Assembly: GCA_005768755.1 (NCBI GenBank)
Contig: VAFL01000010.1
Coordinates: forward strand, 76,131-140,130
Direction of reading: 5' to 3'
Source of the DNA: Paracoccus denitrificans
GTDB taxonomy: Bacteria > Pseudomonadota > Alphaproteobacteria > Rhodobacterales > Rhodobacteraceae
Length of the DNA: 64,000 nt
In this document: positions 34,874-44,088 of the stretch, piece by piece
How positions within the stretch are numbered: position 1 is the first letter of the stretch
Layout of the letters: each line of letters begins with the position of its first letter
Position numbers and translations under genes: made by a program
The notes under the pieces: model-generated
Seen by the model: the letters and a program-made list of their open reading frames with translations, nothing else
Databases searched by the model: none
What the model was told of the DNA's origin: nothing

Positions 34874-36838
34874 TCACGGGACCGCTGGTTCAAGAGTACG
34901 GCTTGACGGAGAGTAGATCTGCTGGTCCCCATCCTTGTACACACTGATGGTTCCGTCGGAATTGTCGTCGATCTCGTCATACTCATAGGGCAACAGTTGC
35001 TCGCCCTCGAATGACCAGAGCGCGTGCTTTCCTTGCAGGTTGCCGGTCTCGAACAGGCGCAGATCGTCAAACTCCCAGCTCCAGTCGAAGGGAACGTCCG
35101 AAATGACATTGCCATCTGCTCCAACCAGCAGCCTGCTGTCGCTGCCGCTCCTTCTGGCCTCATAGACCGTATCACCGATCAGGGCGGCATATTCATAATC
35201 GCCGAAGATCCGGGCAATTTCCGGCGCAACTCCCGACAGGTCCGGCAATTCATGCCGCTCTGCAATCTGCAGTGCCGCTTGCGCGGCATAGGGGTTATCT
35301 GAAGAGCTGGCGCAAATCAGCTGGAACTGACCCCCCAGATCGCGGGCGCGATAGGCAAAATAGGACAGCTTGTCCGCACCAATTGCAGCCTGTGGCGATT
35401 GCAGGGACCAGATCGGATCGCCACGGTCCGGGCGATGCTTCGAGGGATCGAATTCGAAGGTGGCATCAGGCAGATACGCCTTTTGCGCGACCCATGCCGC
35501 GATATGATCCAAGCCCATGTCACGATGGGCAAGCCCGCTGAAGACCGAGTTGCTGGAGAATTCTTCATGCAGGGCCGTCGGGCTGTCACCGGTTCTGAGG
35601 CGCGGCGCGCAAACCAGATTTGCCTTGAACGCGCCAGCGAAGGGATCACCAAGCTGGGCCACCGGTTTCAGCCCGACAGTGCGGCGAAGTTCAGGTGACC
35701 GGGTCAGCAACCCCTCAACGGTTAGCCGTTCAGCAAATTTATCAGACTGTTCGGTGAAAGCATCCCGGCCTATGTCCAGATCCAACCCCTGTTCTGCAAA
35801 CCACGACAGGGCGTCGAAATCTTGCGACGGAATGGCATCCGGATCGGGCGGGGCGTCGGTAATGCTGTTTGCGATCTGCCAGATTGTCGCAAGCTGGGCG
35901 CCGTCTTTCGGCGCGGCGCGGACGATATAGCCCATATCGCCCAAGGTCACGAAACGCTCAAAGAACATGGGCTTGCCGCGGCGCGCAACGACCATCGTTT
36001 CATCGTCTTCGTAAAGCAGACGCGTGTCGTCACTGGGAGGATCGAGCAGTTCCTTGCGATTTGCGGTGAAAATCCTGTTCAGATCATCTTTGGTGTCCAG
36101 CCGGATGCCCATCCATTTGCGGCCCGTCGCCCTGTCGTTGAACAGGTGAAATCCGTCGCCTTGTGGGGGATCCAGCGCTGCCGTCACAGGTGCGGCGATG
36201 GTGCCAAGGTCGCCGGGAAGTATCTGCCGGTAAGTCACGGGCCCTGGTTCCTCTACTGCAGGCGGCAACTGGGCCTGCAGCTTGTCCATCTCCCCGTTCC
36301 ACTGTGCCAGAACGGCCTCGCGTTCGACGCGGAGTTTGTCTTGCGCCGCGATCCGGTCACTCAGATCGTCCTCTGCGCGCTCGAAGCGCAGGCGAAAGTC
36401 CAGCCCGGCATCAAGTGCTGTTTCCGGGGCCCTGACAATAAAGCGATCCTCCTTGCGGGAATATGTCAGGAAAATCGGTCCGCCGCCGCTACCGACGGAA
36501 TTAAAGGCCGTTTGCTGTCCGGAAGCGGGCAAAGACGCGGTAGCGGTCATGCCGAGTGCGACCAGACTGGCTGTCCGCGCGTCGGGGTCGATCATCAGAT
36601 AGCCCTGCTGCGCCGCCTGGGCGAGTGCCTCTGCCATGTCAGCAAACACCGGTGCCAGGAAACCGTAGTCTTCCAGCACCGCTGGCTTGCCTGTCTCGGT
36701 ATCGAAAAAGTCGATCCCGGTATAAGTGTAGCCGGTCGGTTCGGTCAGCCGGCTCAGCGGATCACGATTGATCCAATAGACAGCAACAGCAGCAAGGCCG
36801 CAAAGGCCCAGAATGGCAGCGAGTATTCTGAACTTCAT
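34874..36838 (-). CDS. Orphan membrane-anchored protein with WG-repeat-like C-terminus
   Basis: Predicted 654-aa protein with one N-terminal hydrophobic segment (about residues 5-22) ending in YWIN, so it is probably anchored in the inner membrane with the bulk in the periplasm. I do not recognise a family for the main body. A charged region near 160-195 (ERAEDDLSDRIAAQDKLRVE) looks coiled-coil. The C-terminal 120 residues carry two WG-like units (around GDTVYEARRSGSDSRL and LLPYEYDEIDDNSDG), as in proteins with KWG/WG beta repeats. Codon usage is ordinary. It stands alone, with no operon partner on its strand. It is unlikely to be spurious because the frame is long, uninterrupted and starts with a clear anchor. 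Confidence 0.75.
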   Translation of the reverse strand: MKFRILAAILGLCGLAAVAVYWINRDPLSRLTEPTGYTYTGIDFFDTETGKPAVLEDYGFLAPVFADMAEALAQAAQQGYLMIDPDARTASLVALGMTATASLPASGQQTAFNSVGSGGGPIFLTYSRKEDRFIVRAPETALDAGLDFRLRFERAEDDLSDRIAAQDKLRVEREAVLAQWNGEMDKLQAQLPPAVEEPGPVTYRQILPGDLGTIAAPVTAALDPPQGDGFHLFNDRATGRKWMGIRLDTKDDLNRIFTANRKELLDPPSDDTRLLYEDDETMVVARRGKPMFFERFVTLGDMGYIVRAAPKDGAQLATIWQIANSITDAPPDPDAIPSQDFDALSWFAEQGLDLDIGRDAFTEQSDKFAERLTVEGLLTRSPELRRTVGLKPVAQLGDPFAGAFKANLVCAPRLRTGDSPTALHEEFSSNSVFSGLAHRDMGLDHIAAWVAQKAYLPDATFEFDPSKHRPDRGDPIWSLQSPQAAIGADKLSYFAYRARDLGGQFQLICASSSDNPYAAQAALQIAERHELPDLSGVAPEIARIFGDYEYAALIGDTVYEARRSGSDSRLLVGADGNVISDVPFDWSWEFDDLRLFETGNLQGKHALWSFEGEQLLPYEYDEIDDNSDGTISVYKDGDQQIYSPSSRTLEPAVP

Positions 36839-37071
36839 TCTTTCACCGACATCCTGGTTCTGGCCTGACCCTGTTCACGCATCGGGCGCGGCAGCTTTTG
36901 ACGCCCCGCTTCTAGCTGGCAACATCATCGTGCACCACCAACGAAAGAAGTTTTCGGCTGATGTCCGTTTTTCACACAATGCCGCCCGGCGGGCTGCATT
37001 TGCCTTCCATCGCGACGGGACCCCTTATCACACGGACAATGAAATACAGGTCTACTGACTGGTCCTGAACG

Positions 37072-37094
37072 TCACGACTTATCCCTTGTCGTGA
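37072..37094. repeat. Short inverted repeat downstream of marR
   Basis: TCACGAC and GTCGTGA separated by nine bases, 14 bp past the marR stop. It could act as a weak transcript end; no T run follows it. Confidence 0.3.
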
Positions 37095-37108
37095 ACGATC
37101 ATCAGGTT

Positions 37109-37609
37109 TCAATCAGACAATCCACGCAGATTGGCGATCATCGCATCAAGGGCTGCCATCACGTCGGCCAGCCGGTCGTCGCTGATACCGGTGGCCATCC
37201 GTGCGTCATGGGCCTTGGCGTGCCGGAACAACTCGGCCACCACCCGCTCTCCGCTGTCTGTCAGCCAGACTGTCTTTGCACGCCGGTCCTGGTCCGAGGC
37301 GCGGCGTTCAAGGATGCCGTCCCTTTCCAGCCGGTCAAGAATCGTCACGAGGCTGGATTTTTGCAATCCGACCGAGTCCGCCAGTCGGTTCTGCGCTTGT
37401 CCGGGGTTTTCCGATACCAGTCCCAGCAGCCCCAGATAGCGCGGCGCGACGCCGTAATCGGTCATCTGTTCTTCAAAGCTTCGATAAGCAAGTATCTGAG
37501 CAAGCCGCAGTTTATAACCAAGGGATTGTTCCACAGCAGTTGCCGTCAGAAAGCCGTCGTCGTCCTTTTGCGCCGCAATGGTCGGGTCGTCCTGCAAATG
37601 GGGCCTCAT
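37109..37609 (-). CDS. MarR family regulator
   Basis: DNA-binding repressor of 166 aa. The winged helix is at about residues 65-115 (ENPGQAQNRLADSVG, LQKSSLVTILDRLERDG, then the wing RASDQDRRAKTVWLT). It is divergent from the acyl-CoA synthetase gene and its catabolic cluster. FerR, CouR and HcaR of hydroxycinnamate pathways are MarR proteins in the same position that release DNA on binding the hydroxycinnamoyl-CoA. This role is inference from context. Confidence 0.88.
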   Translation of the reverse strand: MRPHLQDDPTIAAQKDDDGFLTATAVEQSLGYKLRLAQILAYRSFEEQMTDYGVAPRYLGLLGLVSENPGQAQNRLADSVGLQKSSLVTILDRLERDGILERRASDQDRRAKTVWLTDSGERVVAELFRHAKAHDARMATGISDDRLADVMAALDAMIANLRGLSD

Positions 37610-37642
37610 TTCTTCTTGACCAACTGTTCGATACGGATATTA

Positions 37643-37654
37643 TTCGACATCGAA
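37643..37654. promoter_or_regulatory. Candidate MarR operator
   Basis: Inverted repeat TTCGACATCGAA in the 133-bp divergent gap between marR and the acyl-CoA synthetase gene, followed 12-18 bases later by a related ATCGAA half-site (GATCGAATCG). Two closely spaced palindromic elements in such a gap are typical of MarR sites. Confidence 0.45.
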
Positions 37655-37742
37655 CTAATCGCGATCGAATCGTATGATTGGCTTCAATTTGCCCTGCTTG
37701 AGGAGGCAGAGCAAGCAGACGGACCTTGGGGGAGGCAACAAG

Positions 37743-39431
37743 ATGACGTCGCTGGACGAGGCATATTGGCCGGCAACAGGTCCGCAGCCAGCGTTGCTGG
37801 ACATGACCCTGGGTCAGTTACTGGACGAGCAGGCGACACGACATTCCGACCGGCCTGCCGCCATCGTCTATGACGTCGACCGCGATATTCGCGCGTCGTG
37901 GAGCTATCGCGAACTGAAATCTGCAGCGGACAAGCTGGCGCGCGGCCTGATCGCGTGGGGCGTGGCAAAGGATGATCATGTCGCGGTCATGTCGCCGAAC
38001 GGGCCTGAATGGGTGCTGCTGGAATATGCGCTGGCGAAGGTCGGCGCGGTCCTGATCACTGTAAATCCCGCATTTCATTCCGGCGAACTGGACTATCTGC
38101 TGCGTCAGGGGCAGGTCACGCATCTTATCTTTGCCGAGCGTTTTCGCAAAATGGATATCGCCGGGATGCTGGCCGAAATGCTGGCAGGATCAGACGTCAA
38201 GGATGGCGCGGTATCAAGCGAGGCCTATCCGAAGCTTCGCGGGCTTGCGGTGATCGGGGGCGTAAAGGGGCTGGCGATCCCTTTCGATGCCCTGTCAGAT
38301 CTTGCCAGCCAGGTCAGCGAAGGCGGTCTGGCTGCCCGGCAGGCGCAGGTCGGTGCGCATGACGTGATGCAGATCCAGTATACCAGCGGCACCACCGGCA
38401 GACCCAAAGGGGCGATGCTGACCCATCACAGCACCATCAATAACGCCCGACTCATGGGCGCGCGGGCCGGATTTCGCGCTGATGACGTGATGCTGAGCGC
38501 GATGCCGTTCTTTCACACGGCCGGATGCGTCTGCAATGTAATCGGGATGCTTGCGGCGGGCGGCTGTCTGGTCACCATGGACGCGTTCGATCCCGAAAAA
38601 ATGCTGGCGCTTTGGGAAGACCATGCCGCGACCATCATCAACGGCGTTCCCACGATGTACAGCCGGATGCTGCACCATCCGGACTTTCCAAAACGGCGAA
38701 CTGACAGCCTGCGACTGGCGAATGCCGGCGGGACCTCGATCCCGTCAAGCCTCATGCGGCAATTGAAAGACGCGACCGGGGCCGCGCCGATGATCATCAT
38801 GGGGATGACCGAATGCAGCCCCATCATCACGGTCACAAACTATGACGATCCGTTTGAGGTCCAGATTTCCACCGCCGGAACGCCCCTGCCCCATACTGAA
38901 ATTCGGATCACCGATCCGGACACCAACCGGCCCTGCCAGTGGGGCGAGAAGGGGGAACTTTGCATTCGCGGCTATCTTGTCACCAAAGGCTATTACGACA
39001 TGCCCGACAAGACCGCCGAAGCGATCGACGCCGATGGATGGCTGCATTCCGGGGATCTGGCGGTGCTGGACCGGCAGGGGCATCTGTCCATTGTCGGGCG
39101 ATTGAAGGACATGATCATCCGCGGGGGCGAGAACGTCTTTCCCGTCGAAATCGAAGATTTCCTGCTGACGCATGACGCAGTCTCTCAGGCGCAGGTGGTT
39201 GGCGTTCCCGACGTCGATCTGGGGGAAGAAGTCTTTGCGTTCGTGTTGCTGAAGGATGGCGTAAGCCTGACCCAGACGGAACTGCAGGATTACTGCCGCG
39301 CAAATATCGCGCGCCACAAGATGCCGAAATATGTGCGCATCGTCGACGCCTTCCCGATGACCGCGAACGGCAAGATCCAGAAATTCGCCTTGCGCGACAT
39401 GGCCGCCGAAATTGCGAAGGAGCGGGCATGA
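37743..39431 (+). CDS. AMP-forming acyl-CoA synthetase (probable hydroxycinnamate-CoA ligase)
   Basis: Adenylate-forming ligase of 562 aa that activates a carboxylic acid with ATP and CoA. Motif I is YTSGTTGRPKGAML near residue 212, MTECSPIITV near 350, then WLHSGDLAVLD near 440 and the C-terminal lysine motif TANGKIQKF near 540. A strong GGGGGAGG site precedes the ATG. Crotonase and SDR genes follow with an ATGA overlap, and a secreted tannase/feruloyl esterase closes the cluster, so an aromatic hydroxycinnamate is the likely substrate; a medium-chain fatty acid cannot be excluded. Confidence 0.88.
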   Translation: MTSLDEAYWPATGPQPALLDMTLGQLLDEQATRHSDRPAAIVYDVDRDIRASWSYRELKSAADKLARGLIAWGVAKDDHVAVMSPNGPEWVLLEYALAKVGAVLITVNPAFHSGELDYLLRQGQVTHLIFAERFRKMDIAGMLAEMLAGSDVKDGAVSSEAYPKLRGLAVIGGVKGLAIPFDALSDLASQVSEGGLAARQAQVGAHDVMQIQYTSGTTGRPKGAMLTHHSTINNARLMGARAGFRADDVMLSAMPFFHTAGCVCNVIGMLAAGGCLVTMDAFDPEKMLALWEDHAATIINGVPTMYSRMLHHPDFPKRRTDSLRLANAGGTSIPSSLMRQLKDATGAAPMIIMGMTECSPIITVTNYDDPFEVQISTAGTPLPHTEIRITDPDTNRPCQWGEKGELCIRGYLVTKGYYDMPDKTAEAIDADGWLHSGDLAVLDRQGHLSIVGRLKDMIIRGGENVFPVEIEDFLLTHDAVSQAQVVGVPDVDLGEEVFAFVLLKDGVSLTQTELQDYCRANIARHKMPKYVRIVDAFPMTANGKIQKFALRDMAAEIAKERA

Positions 39432-40246
39432 GCGCGTCTGACCTGCCGCTGATTTATGAAAAACACGATGGCGTGGCATTGCTGCGCATCAACCGCCCCG
39501 GCGCGCGGAATGCCATCAGCCCCGAGGTTGCCTGCCGGCTGGCCGATGCGTTGACGGATTTCGGAAATGACGATGCCCTGCGCGTCGCGATCCTGACCGG
39601 AACGGGCGACAAGGCCTTCTGTTCGGGGGGCGATCTTGCGCTGACATTGCCGTTGATGACCGGGGCACGGGCGCCGCAGGACGAATGGGACACACGGCTG
39701 CTGGATGATCCAGAGATCATGTCGCGTTCGGCTTTGCGTGATTTCGAACTGAACAAGCCGATCATCGCCGCGATCAACGGACATTGCATGGCGGGGGGTA
39801 TGGAAACCGTGCTGGCGACGGATATCCGTATCGCAGCTGAACATGCGACCTTCGCCTTGCCAGAGGTCCGGCGCGGGCTGATCCCCTTCGCGGGTGCGCT
39901 TGTCCGGCTTCCGCGGCAGGTGCCTTATTGTCTGGCAATGGAGATGCTTCTGGTGGGCCAGCCCCTGACCGCCGAGGCCGCGCGCGAAGCCGGGCTGATC
40001 AACCGTATCGTGCCGCAGGACGCGCTGATGGATACGGCCTGGGATCTGGCGCGAAAAATCGCCGCGAACGGGCCGATTGCGGTGCAGGAAGTGAAGAAAA
40101 CCGTGCTCTCTGCCAGCGGACGAACCCTGCAGGAGGGCTATGCGCTGGAGGATGCGGCGAAGGCGCGGGTGATGGCGTCAGAGGACGCGCGCGAAGGGCC
40201 GCGCGCGTTCATGGAAAAGCGCCCCGCCGTCTTCAGGGGGAAATAG
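39428..40246 (+). CDS. Enoyl-CoA hydratase/crotonase family protein
   Basis: Crotonase-fold enzyme of 272 aa. The CoA-binding oxyanion loop is seen in AFCSGGDLAL near residue 61 and AINGHCMAGGMET near 116. Both catalytic glutamates of true hydratases seem present (AGGMET and LPEVRRG, near 127 and 143). It would hydrate the double bond of the acyl-CoA made by the previous enzyme. The start overlaps that gene by ATGA. Feruloyl-CoA hydratase-lyase is a possible identity. Confidence 0.88.
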   Translation: MSASDLPLIYEKHDGVALLRINRPGARNAISPEVACRLADALTDFGNDDALRVAILTGTGDKAFCSGGDLALTLPLMTGARAPQDEWDTRLLDDPEIMSRSALRDFELNKPIIAAINGHCMAGGMETVLATDIRIAAEHATFALPEVRRGLIPFAGALVRLPRQVPYCLAMEMLLVGQPLTAEAAREAGLINRIVPQDALMDTAWDLARKIAANGPIAVQEVKKTVLSASGRTLQEGYALEDAAKARVMASEDAREGPRAFMEKRPAVFRGK

Positions 40247-40248
40247 GC

Positions 40249-41151
40249 ATGGCGATTTCGTTGAAAGACCAGGTTGCTGTCGTGACCGGTGCAGGCCGCG
40301 GGATCGGGCGTGCGATTGCGCTTGATATGGCGCAGGCCGGCGCGGCGGTGGTGGTGAACGATGTATCGCAGGATGTCGCGGGCGCAGTCGTGGCCGAGAT
40401 CCGCGCCAATGGCGGCAAGGCAGCCGCAGCCGTGGCCGAAATCGGTGATGAGGCTTCGGCGCAGCTTTGCGTCGATACCGCGACCCGCGAATTCGGACGG
40501 ATGGATGTGTTCGTCGCCAATGCCGGTGTGCTGCGCGACGCGATCCTGTGGAAGGTGGAAGACGGGGATTTCGATCTGGTCATCCGCACCCATCTGCGCG
40601 GTGCCATGACCTGTGGCCGGGCTGCGGCGCGATATTTCCGGCAGGAAGGGCATGGCGGGGCCATCGTCCTGGTGTCATCGGTGGCCGGACAGCGGGGAAA
40701 TGTCGGTCAGACCGCCTATGCCGCCGCCAAGGCAGGTGTGGCGGCGCTGGCGCGGACCTGGTCAATGGAACTGTCGCGGGCCGGTGTCAGCGTGAACGCC
40801 ATCGTGCCCACCGCGCTGACGCGCATGGTCGCCACCATCCCAGGCCTTGGCGATGCCGCCCGTGCCGCCGAACAAGGCGAGCCGATCCCCCACCGCCTGC
40901 GCCACGAACTTGGACTTGGAACGCCCGGGGACGTGGCACCGCTTGTCGTGTTCCTTGCCTCGGACCAGGGGCGCCGGGTCACCGGACAATGCATCGGTAT
41001 CGGTGGCGACCGGCTGTCGATCTGGTCGCACCCGCAGGAAATCGACATCCGGCATTGCGACGGCGGGTGGAGCGCCGAAGGCATCGCCCGCACCTGGACC
41101 GAAAGCTTTGAACCCCTGCGCCAGAGCGTGGGCATCGACCTGAAAACCTAG
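40249..41151 (+). CDS. Short-chain dehydrogenase/reductase
   Basis: NAD(P)-dependent oxidoreductase of 300 aa. TGAGRGIGRAI at residues 12-22 binds the cofactor, FVANAGVLRD near 88 is the NAG motif, and the catalytic serine and Tyr-Lys pair are in VLVSSVAGQ near 141 and YAAAK near 157. A C-terminal extension of about 50 residues (IGGDRLSIWSHPQEI onward) recalls the type of peroxisomal multifunctional 3-hydroxyacyl-CoA dehydrogenases. It lies three bases after the hydratase and would oxidise the 3-hydroxyacyl-CoA. Confidence 0.87.
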   Translation: MAISLKDQVAVVTGAGRGIGRAIALDMAQAGAAVVVNDVSQDVAGAVVAEIRANGGKAAAAVAEIGDEASAQLCVDTATREFGRMDVFVANAGVLRDAILWKVEDGDFDLVIRTHLRGAMTCGRAAARYFRQEGHGGAIVLVSSVAGQRGNVGQTAYAAAKAGVAALARTWSMELSRAGVSVNAIVPTALTRMVATIPGLGDAARAAEQGEPIPHRLRHELGLGTPGDVAPLVVFLASDQGRRVTGQCIGIGGDRLSIWSHPQEIDIRHCDGGWSAEGIARTWTESFEPLRQSVGIDLKT

Positions 41152-41177
41152 GCATCCATTCTCAGGGAGGAGAATTC

Positions 41178-42194
41178 ATGAATATCAGCAGACTGACCCC
41201 GATCATCGCGTTGTCGCTGGCAGCGGGGGCCGCGCAGGCCGATACCGAATTGCGGCTGGCCCACTGGTTGCCGCCTCAGCACGCCTTGCAGACGACCGGG
41301 TTCGAACCCTGGATCGAATCGATTGGCGCGGCGTCGGAGGGCAAGATCACCTTCCAGATCTTCCCGGCGCAGCAGCTTGGTTCGGCAACCGATCACTACG
41401 ACATGGCCCGCGACGGCATTGCCGATGTGACCTATGTTGCGCCCAGCTATCAGCCGGGCCGCTTCCCGATCATCTCGCTGGCCGAACATCCCTTCAAGGT
41501 GACGCAGGCCAAATCGGGCTCTGCCGCGTTCAATGACTGGTATCAGCAATATGCCGCGCAAGAGATGCCCGATGTGAAGGTCTGCATGGCATTCATGCAG
41601 GATCCCGGCACGCTGCACACGGTCGAGGAAGTCCGGCTGCCCGGCGATCTTAGCGGCAAGAACATCCGCCCCGCTCAGGCGACGATGGCGTCGATGGTTG
41701 CGATGCTTGGCGGGGCCAGCGTGCAGGTCCCGGCCCCCGAAGCGCGTGAGGTGATTGCACGCGGCGCGGCCGAGGGCATCATCTTTCCCTGGGACAGCGT
41801 CTATCTGTTCGGGATCGATGCCGAGACGAAATATCACATCGACTTCCCGCTTTACACGACTGTGTTCGTGATGGCGATGAACCAGGCCCGCTATGACGGG
41901 ATGCCCGAGGATGAGCGGGCGGTGATCGACGCGCATTGCACATCCGAATGGGCCGAAAAACTGGCGTCCGGCTGGGCAGAACAGGAAGCATCCGGTCGCG
42001 AAAAGACGCTGAGCGATGCCAGCCATACGGTGTACGAACCAACGCCCGAGGATATTGCGGCATGGCAAGAGGCGACCGCGCCCCTGATGGATCAATGGCG
42101 TCAACAGGTGACTGACAAGGGTCAGGACCCTGCCGCCATCGAACAGAGCTTTGCCGACCACATGTCGGCCGCCGACGCGCTGTTCCAGAACTGA
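41178..42194 (+). CDS. TRAP transporter substrate-binding protein (DctP), second system
   Basis: Periplasmic receptor of 338 aa with a signal peptide ending AAQA/D near residue 21. The fold is shown by FQIFPAQQLGSATDHYDMAR near 58 and the ligand arginine in GKNIRPAQAT near 160. A strong GGGAGGA site precedes the ATG. In this cluster it probably binds an aromatic acid such as a hydroxycinnamate; related TRAP receptors are known to bind coumarate, ferulate or caffeate. Confidence 0.9.
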   Translation: MNISRLTPIIALSLAAGAAQADTELRLAHWLPPQHALQTTGFEPWIESIGAASEGKITFQIFPAQQLGSATDHYDMARDGIADVTYVAPSYQPGRFPIISLAEHPFKVTQAKSGSAAFNDWYQQYAAQEMPDVKVCMAFMQDPGTLHTVEEVRLPGDLSGKNIRPAQATMASMVAMLGGASVQVPAPEAREVIARGAAEGIIFPWDSVYLFGIDAETKYHIDFPLYTTVFVMAMNQARYDGMPEDERAVIDAHCTSEWAEKLASGWAEQEASGREKTLSDASHTVYEPTPEDIAAWQEATAPLMDQWRQQVTDKGQDPAAIEQSFADHMSAADALFQN

Positions 42195-42259
42195 TCGTTC
42201 CGGCGTCATGCGGACATCGCTTCGCATGACGCCCTGTTTTCCAGCGAAGGAATGCTATC

Positions 42260-42778
42260 ATGTCAGGCTTGAATGCGCTGCTGCGACGCTTTGCAACCGT
42301 TGTCGAAACCGTTGCCGCAATCTGCCTTGCGGTGGTGACAATCCTGATCTTCGTGTCGGCCATCGGGCGCTATCTGTTTTCCGCACCTATCCCAGACGCA
42401 TTTGATATTTCGCGCCTTCTTCTGGGGCTGTCGATTGCCTGGGGATACGCCGTGCTGGGTTATCGCGGCGGGCATATCTGCGTGGACCTTCTTGTCGAGA
42501 CACTGCCCGAAAGCCCGCGCCGTGTGGTCGAAGTGATCGCCCAGGCCATCCTGCTGATCTTCACATCTGCCCTTGCCTGGAAACTGTTTGACAGGGTGGT
42601 CAGCGCATACAACTCGACCGAGGCGACGTCCGACCTTCGCCTTCCCGTCTGGCCCTTCATCGGCGGTATCTGGCTGGGGATCGCCGTGGCCGTGCTGACG
42701 ACGCTGGCCGGACTGATCCTGATGGTCAGCGGCGCCCCCCTTCATCGCAATGACCCCGAGGACGACGTCTATGAGTGA
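42260..42778 (+). CDS. TRAP transporter small permease (DctQ), second system
   Basis: Inner-membrane subunit of 172 aa with four hydrophobic segments and the DctQ motif IPDAFDISRLLLGLSIAWGY near residue 40. It lies 65 bp after the binding protein and overlaps the large permease by 8 bp. It shares little sequence with the DctQ at 31543. Confidence 0.9.
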   Translation: MSGLNALLRRFATVVETVAAICLAVVTILIFVSAIGRYLFSAPIPDAFDISRLLLGLSIAWGYAVLGYRGGHICVDLLVETLPESPRRVVEVIAQAILLIFTSALAWKLFDRVVSAYNSTEATSDLRLPVWPFIGGIWLGIAVAVLTTLAGLILMVSGAPLHRNDPEDDVYE

Positions 42779-44063
42779 ATCCGATCTCGTCGCCATTGTT
42801 GGCTTTGTCGCGCTTTTCGGGCTTATGGCCATCCGTGTGCCAGTGGGCATCGCGATGGGCATCGTCGGTATCGCGGGCTTCGCCATGATTACCGGTTGGG
42901 GTCCGGCACTGAACCAGCTTGCCATATCACCGCTTCGCACCATCACCGATTACAACACGTCGCTGATCCCGATGTTCATCCTGATGGGGGTCTTTGCGAC
43001 CCGCTCGGGTATCTCGTCCGAGCTTTTCGGGGCCGGACGGGCCTGGCTTGGTCATCTGCGCGGGGGGTTGGCACTTGCCACCATCGCCGCCTGTTCCGGC
43101 TTTGCCGCGATATCGGGATCGTCCGTTGCCACCGCCGCCACGATGAGCAAGGTCGCCTTGCCGGAAATGCGCAAGGCAGGATATCCCGACACGCTCGCCA
43201 CAGGCGTCATCGCGGGTGGTGGCACGCTCGGGATCCTGATCCCGCCATCGGTGGTGCTGGCGATCTATGCCTACATTACCGAACAGGATGTCGGGCAGCT
43301 GTTCATCGCGGGCGTCATCCCCGGACTGATTGCCGTCTTCATGTATATGGCCGTCGTGATGATCATGGCCCGCAATGCCGCGCCCGGCGCAAAGATCGGT
43401 ATCGCCGAACGGCTGCGCGCGCTCAGGGGTATCTGGGCGGTCATATTGTTGTTCATCGCCATCATCGGCGGCATCTACATGGGGGTCGTCACCCCGACCG
43501 AGGCCGCAGCCGCCGGCGCTTTCCTGACCTGGGTGATCGGCGCGCTGCGGGGGCGGCTGGGGTGGCGCGAAACCCGCGCCTCGCTTGTCGAGGCGCTGCG
43601 CACGGCCGTGGCGATCTACACGATCCTGATCGGGGCGATGCTGTTCAGCTATTTCCTGGCTGTCACCCAGACCCCGCAGAAGATCACCGCGTGGCTGACA
43701 GGGCTTGATCTGGGCGCCTATCCAACGCTCGCGCTGATCCTGGTCTTCTTTCTTGCGATGGGCTGCATTCTGGATGCGATGGCAATGATCATCCTGCTGG
43801 TGCCCATTGTGTTTCCGGTCGTCACGCAGCTGGGGTTCGATCCGATCTGGTTCGGCATCATCGTGGTGATGACGGTGGAGCTGGGACTGATCACGCCGCC
43901 GATCGGCATGAATGTCTTCGTGATCAACGCAGTCATTCGCGACGCGAAGCTGACCACGATCTTCAAGGGCGTGATGCCCTTTGTCGCGGCCGATATCGTC
44001 AGGCTGATCGTCCTGGTGGCGCTGCCCGCCCTGACGCTGTGGCTGCCCCGGACCATGGGATGA
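42771..44063 (+). CDS. TRAP transporter large permease (DctM), second system
   Basis: Inner-membrane permease of 430 aa with about twelve hydrophobic segments. Family loops are TSLIPMFILMGVFATRSGIS near residue 62, AISGSSVATAATMSKVALP near 112, GILIPPSVVLAIYAYIT near 155 and LITPPIGMNVFVINA near 375. The ATG overlaps the dctQ stop by 8 bp; an upstream in-frame codon adds no conserved sequence. Confidence 0.93.
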   Translation: MSESDLVAIVGFVALFGLMAIRVPVGIAMGIVGIAGFAMITGWGPALNQLAISPLRTITDYNTSLIPMFILMGVFATRSGISSELFGAGRAWLGHLRGGLALATIAACSGFAAISGSSVATAATMSKVALPEMRKAGYPDTLATGVIAGGGTLGILIPPSVVLAIYAYITEQDVGQLFIAGVIPGLIAVFMYMAVVMIMARNAAPGAKIGIAERLRALRGIWAVILLFIAIIGGIYMGVVTPTEAAAAGAFLTWVIGALRGRLGWRETRASLVEALRTAVAIYTILIGAMLFSYFLAVTQTPQKITAWLTGLDLGAYPTLALILVFFLAMGCILDAMAMIILLVPIVFPVVTQLGFDPIWFGIIVVMTVELGLITPPIGMNVFVINAVIRDAKLTTIFKGVMPFVAADIVRLIVLVALPALTLWLPRTMG

Positions 44064-44088
44064 AGGTTTCTTAAATGGAGGGTTTAAG

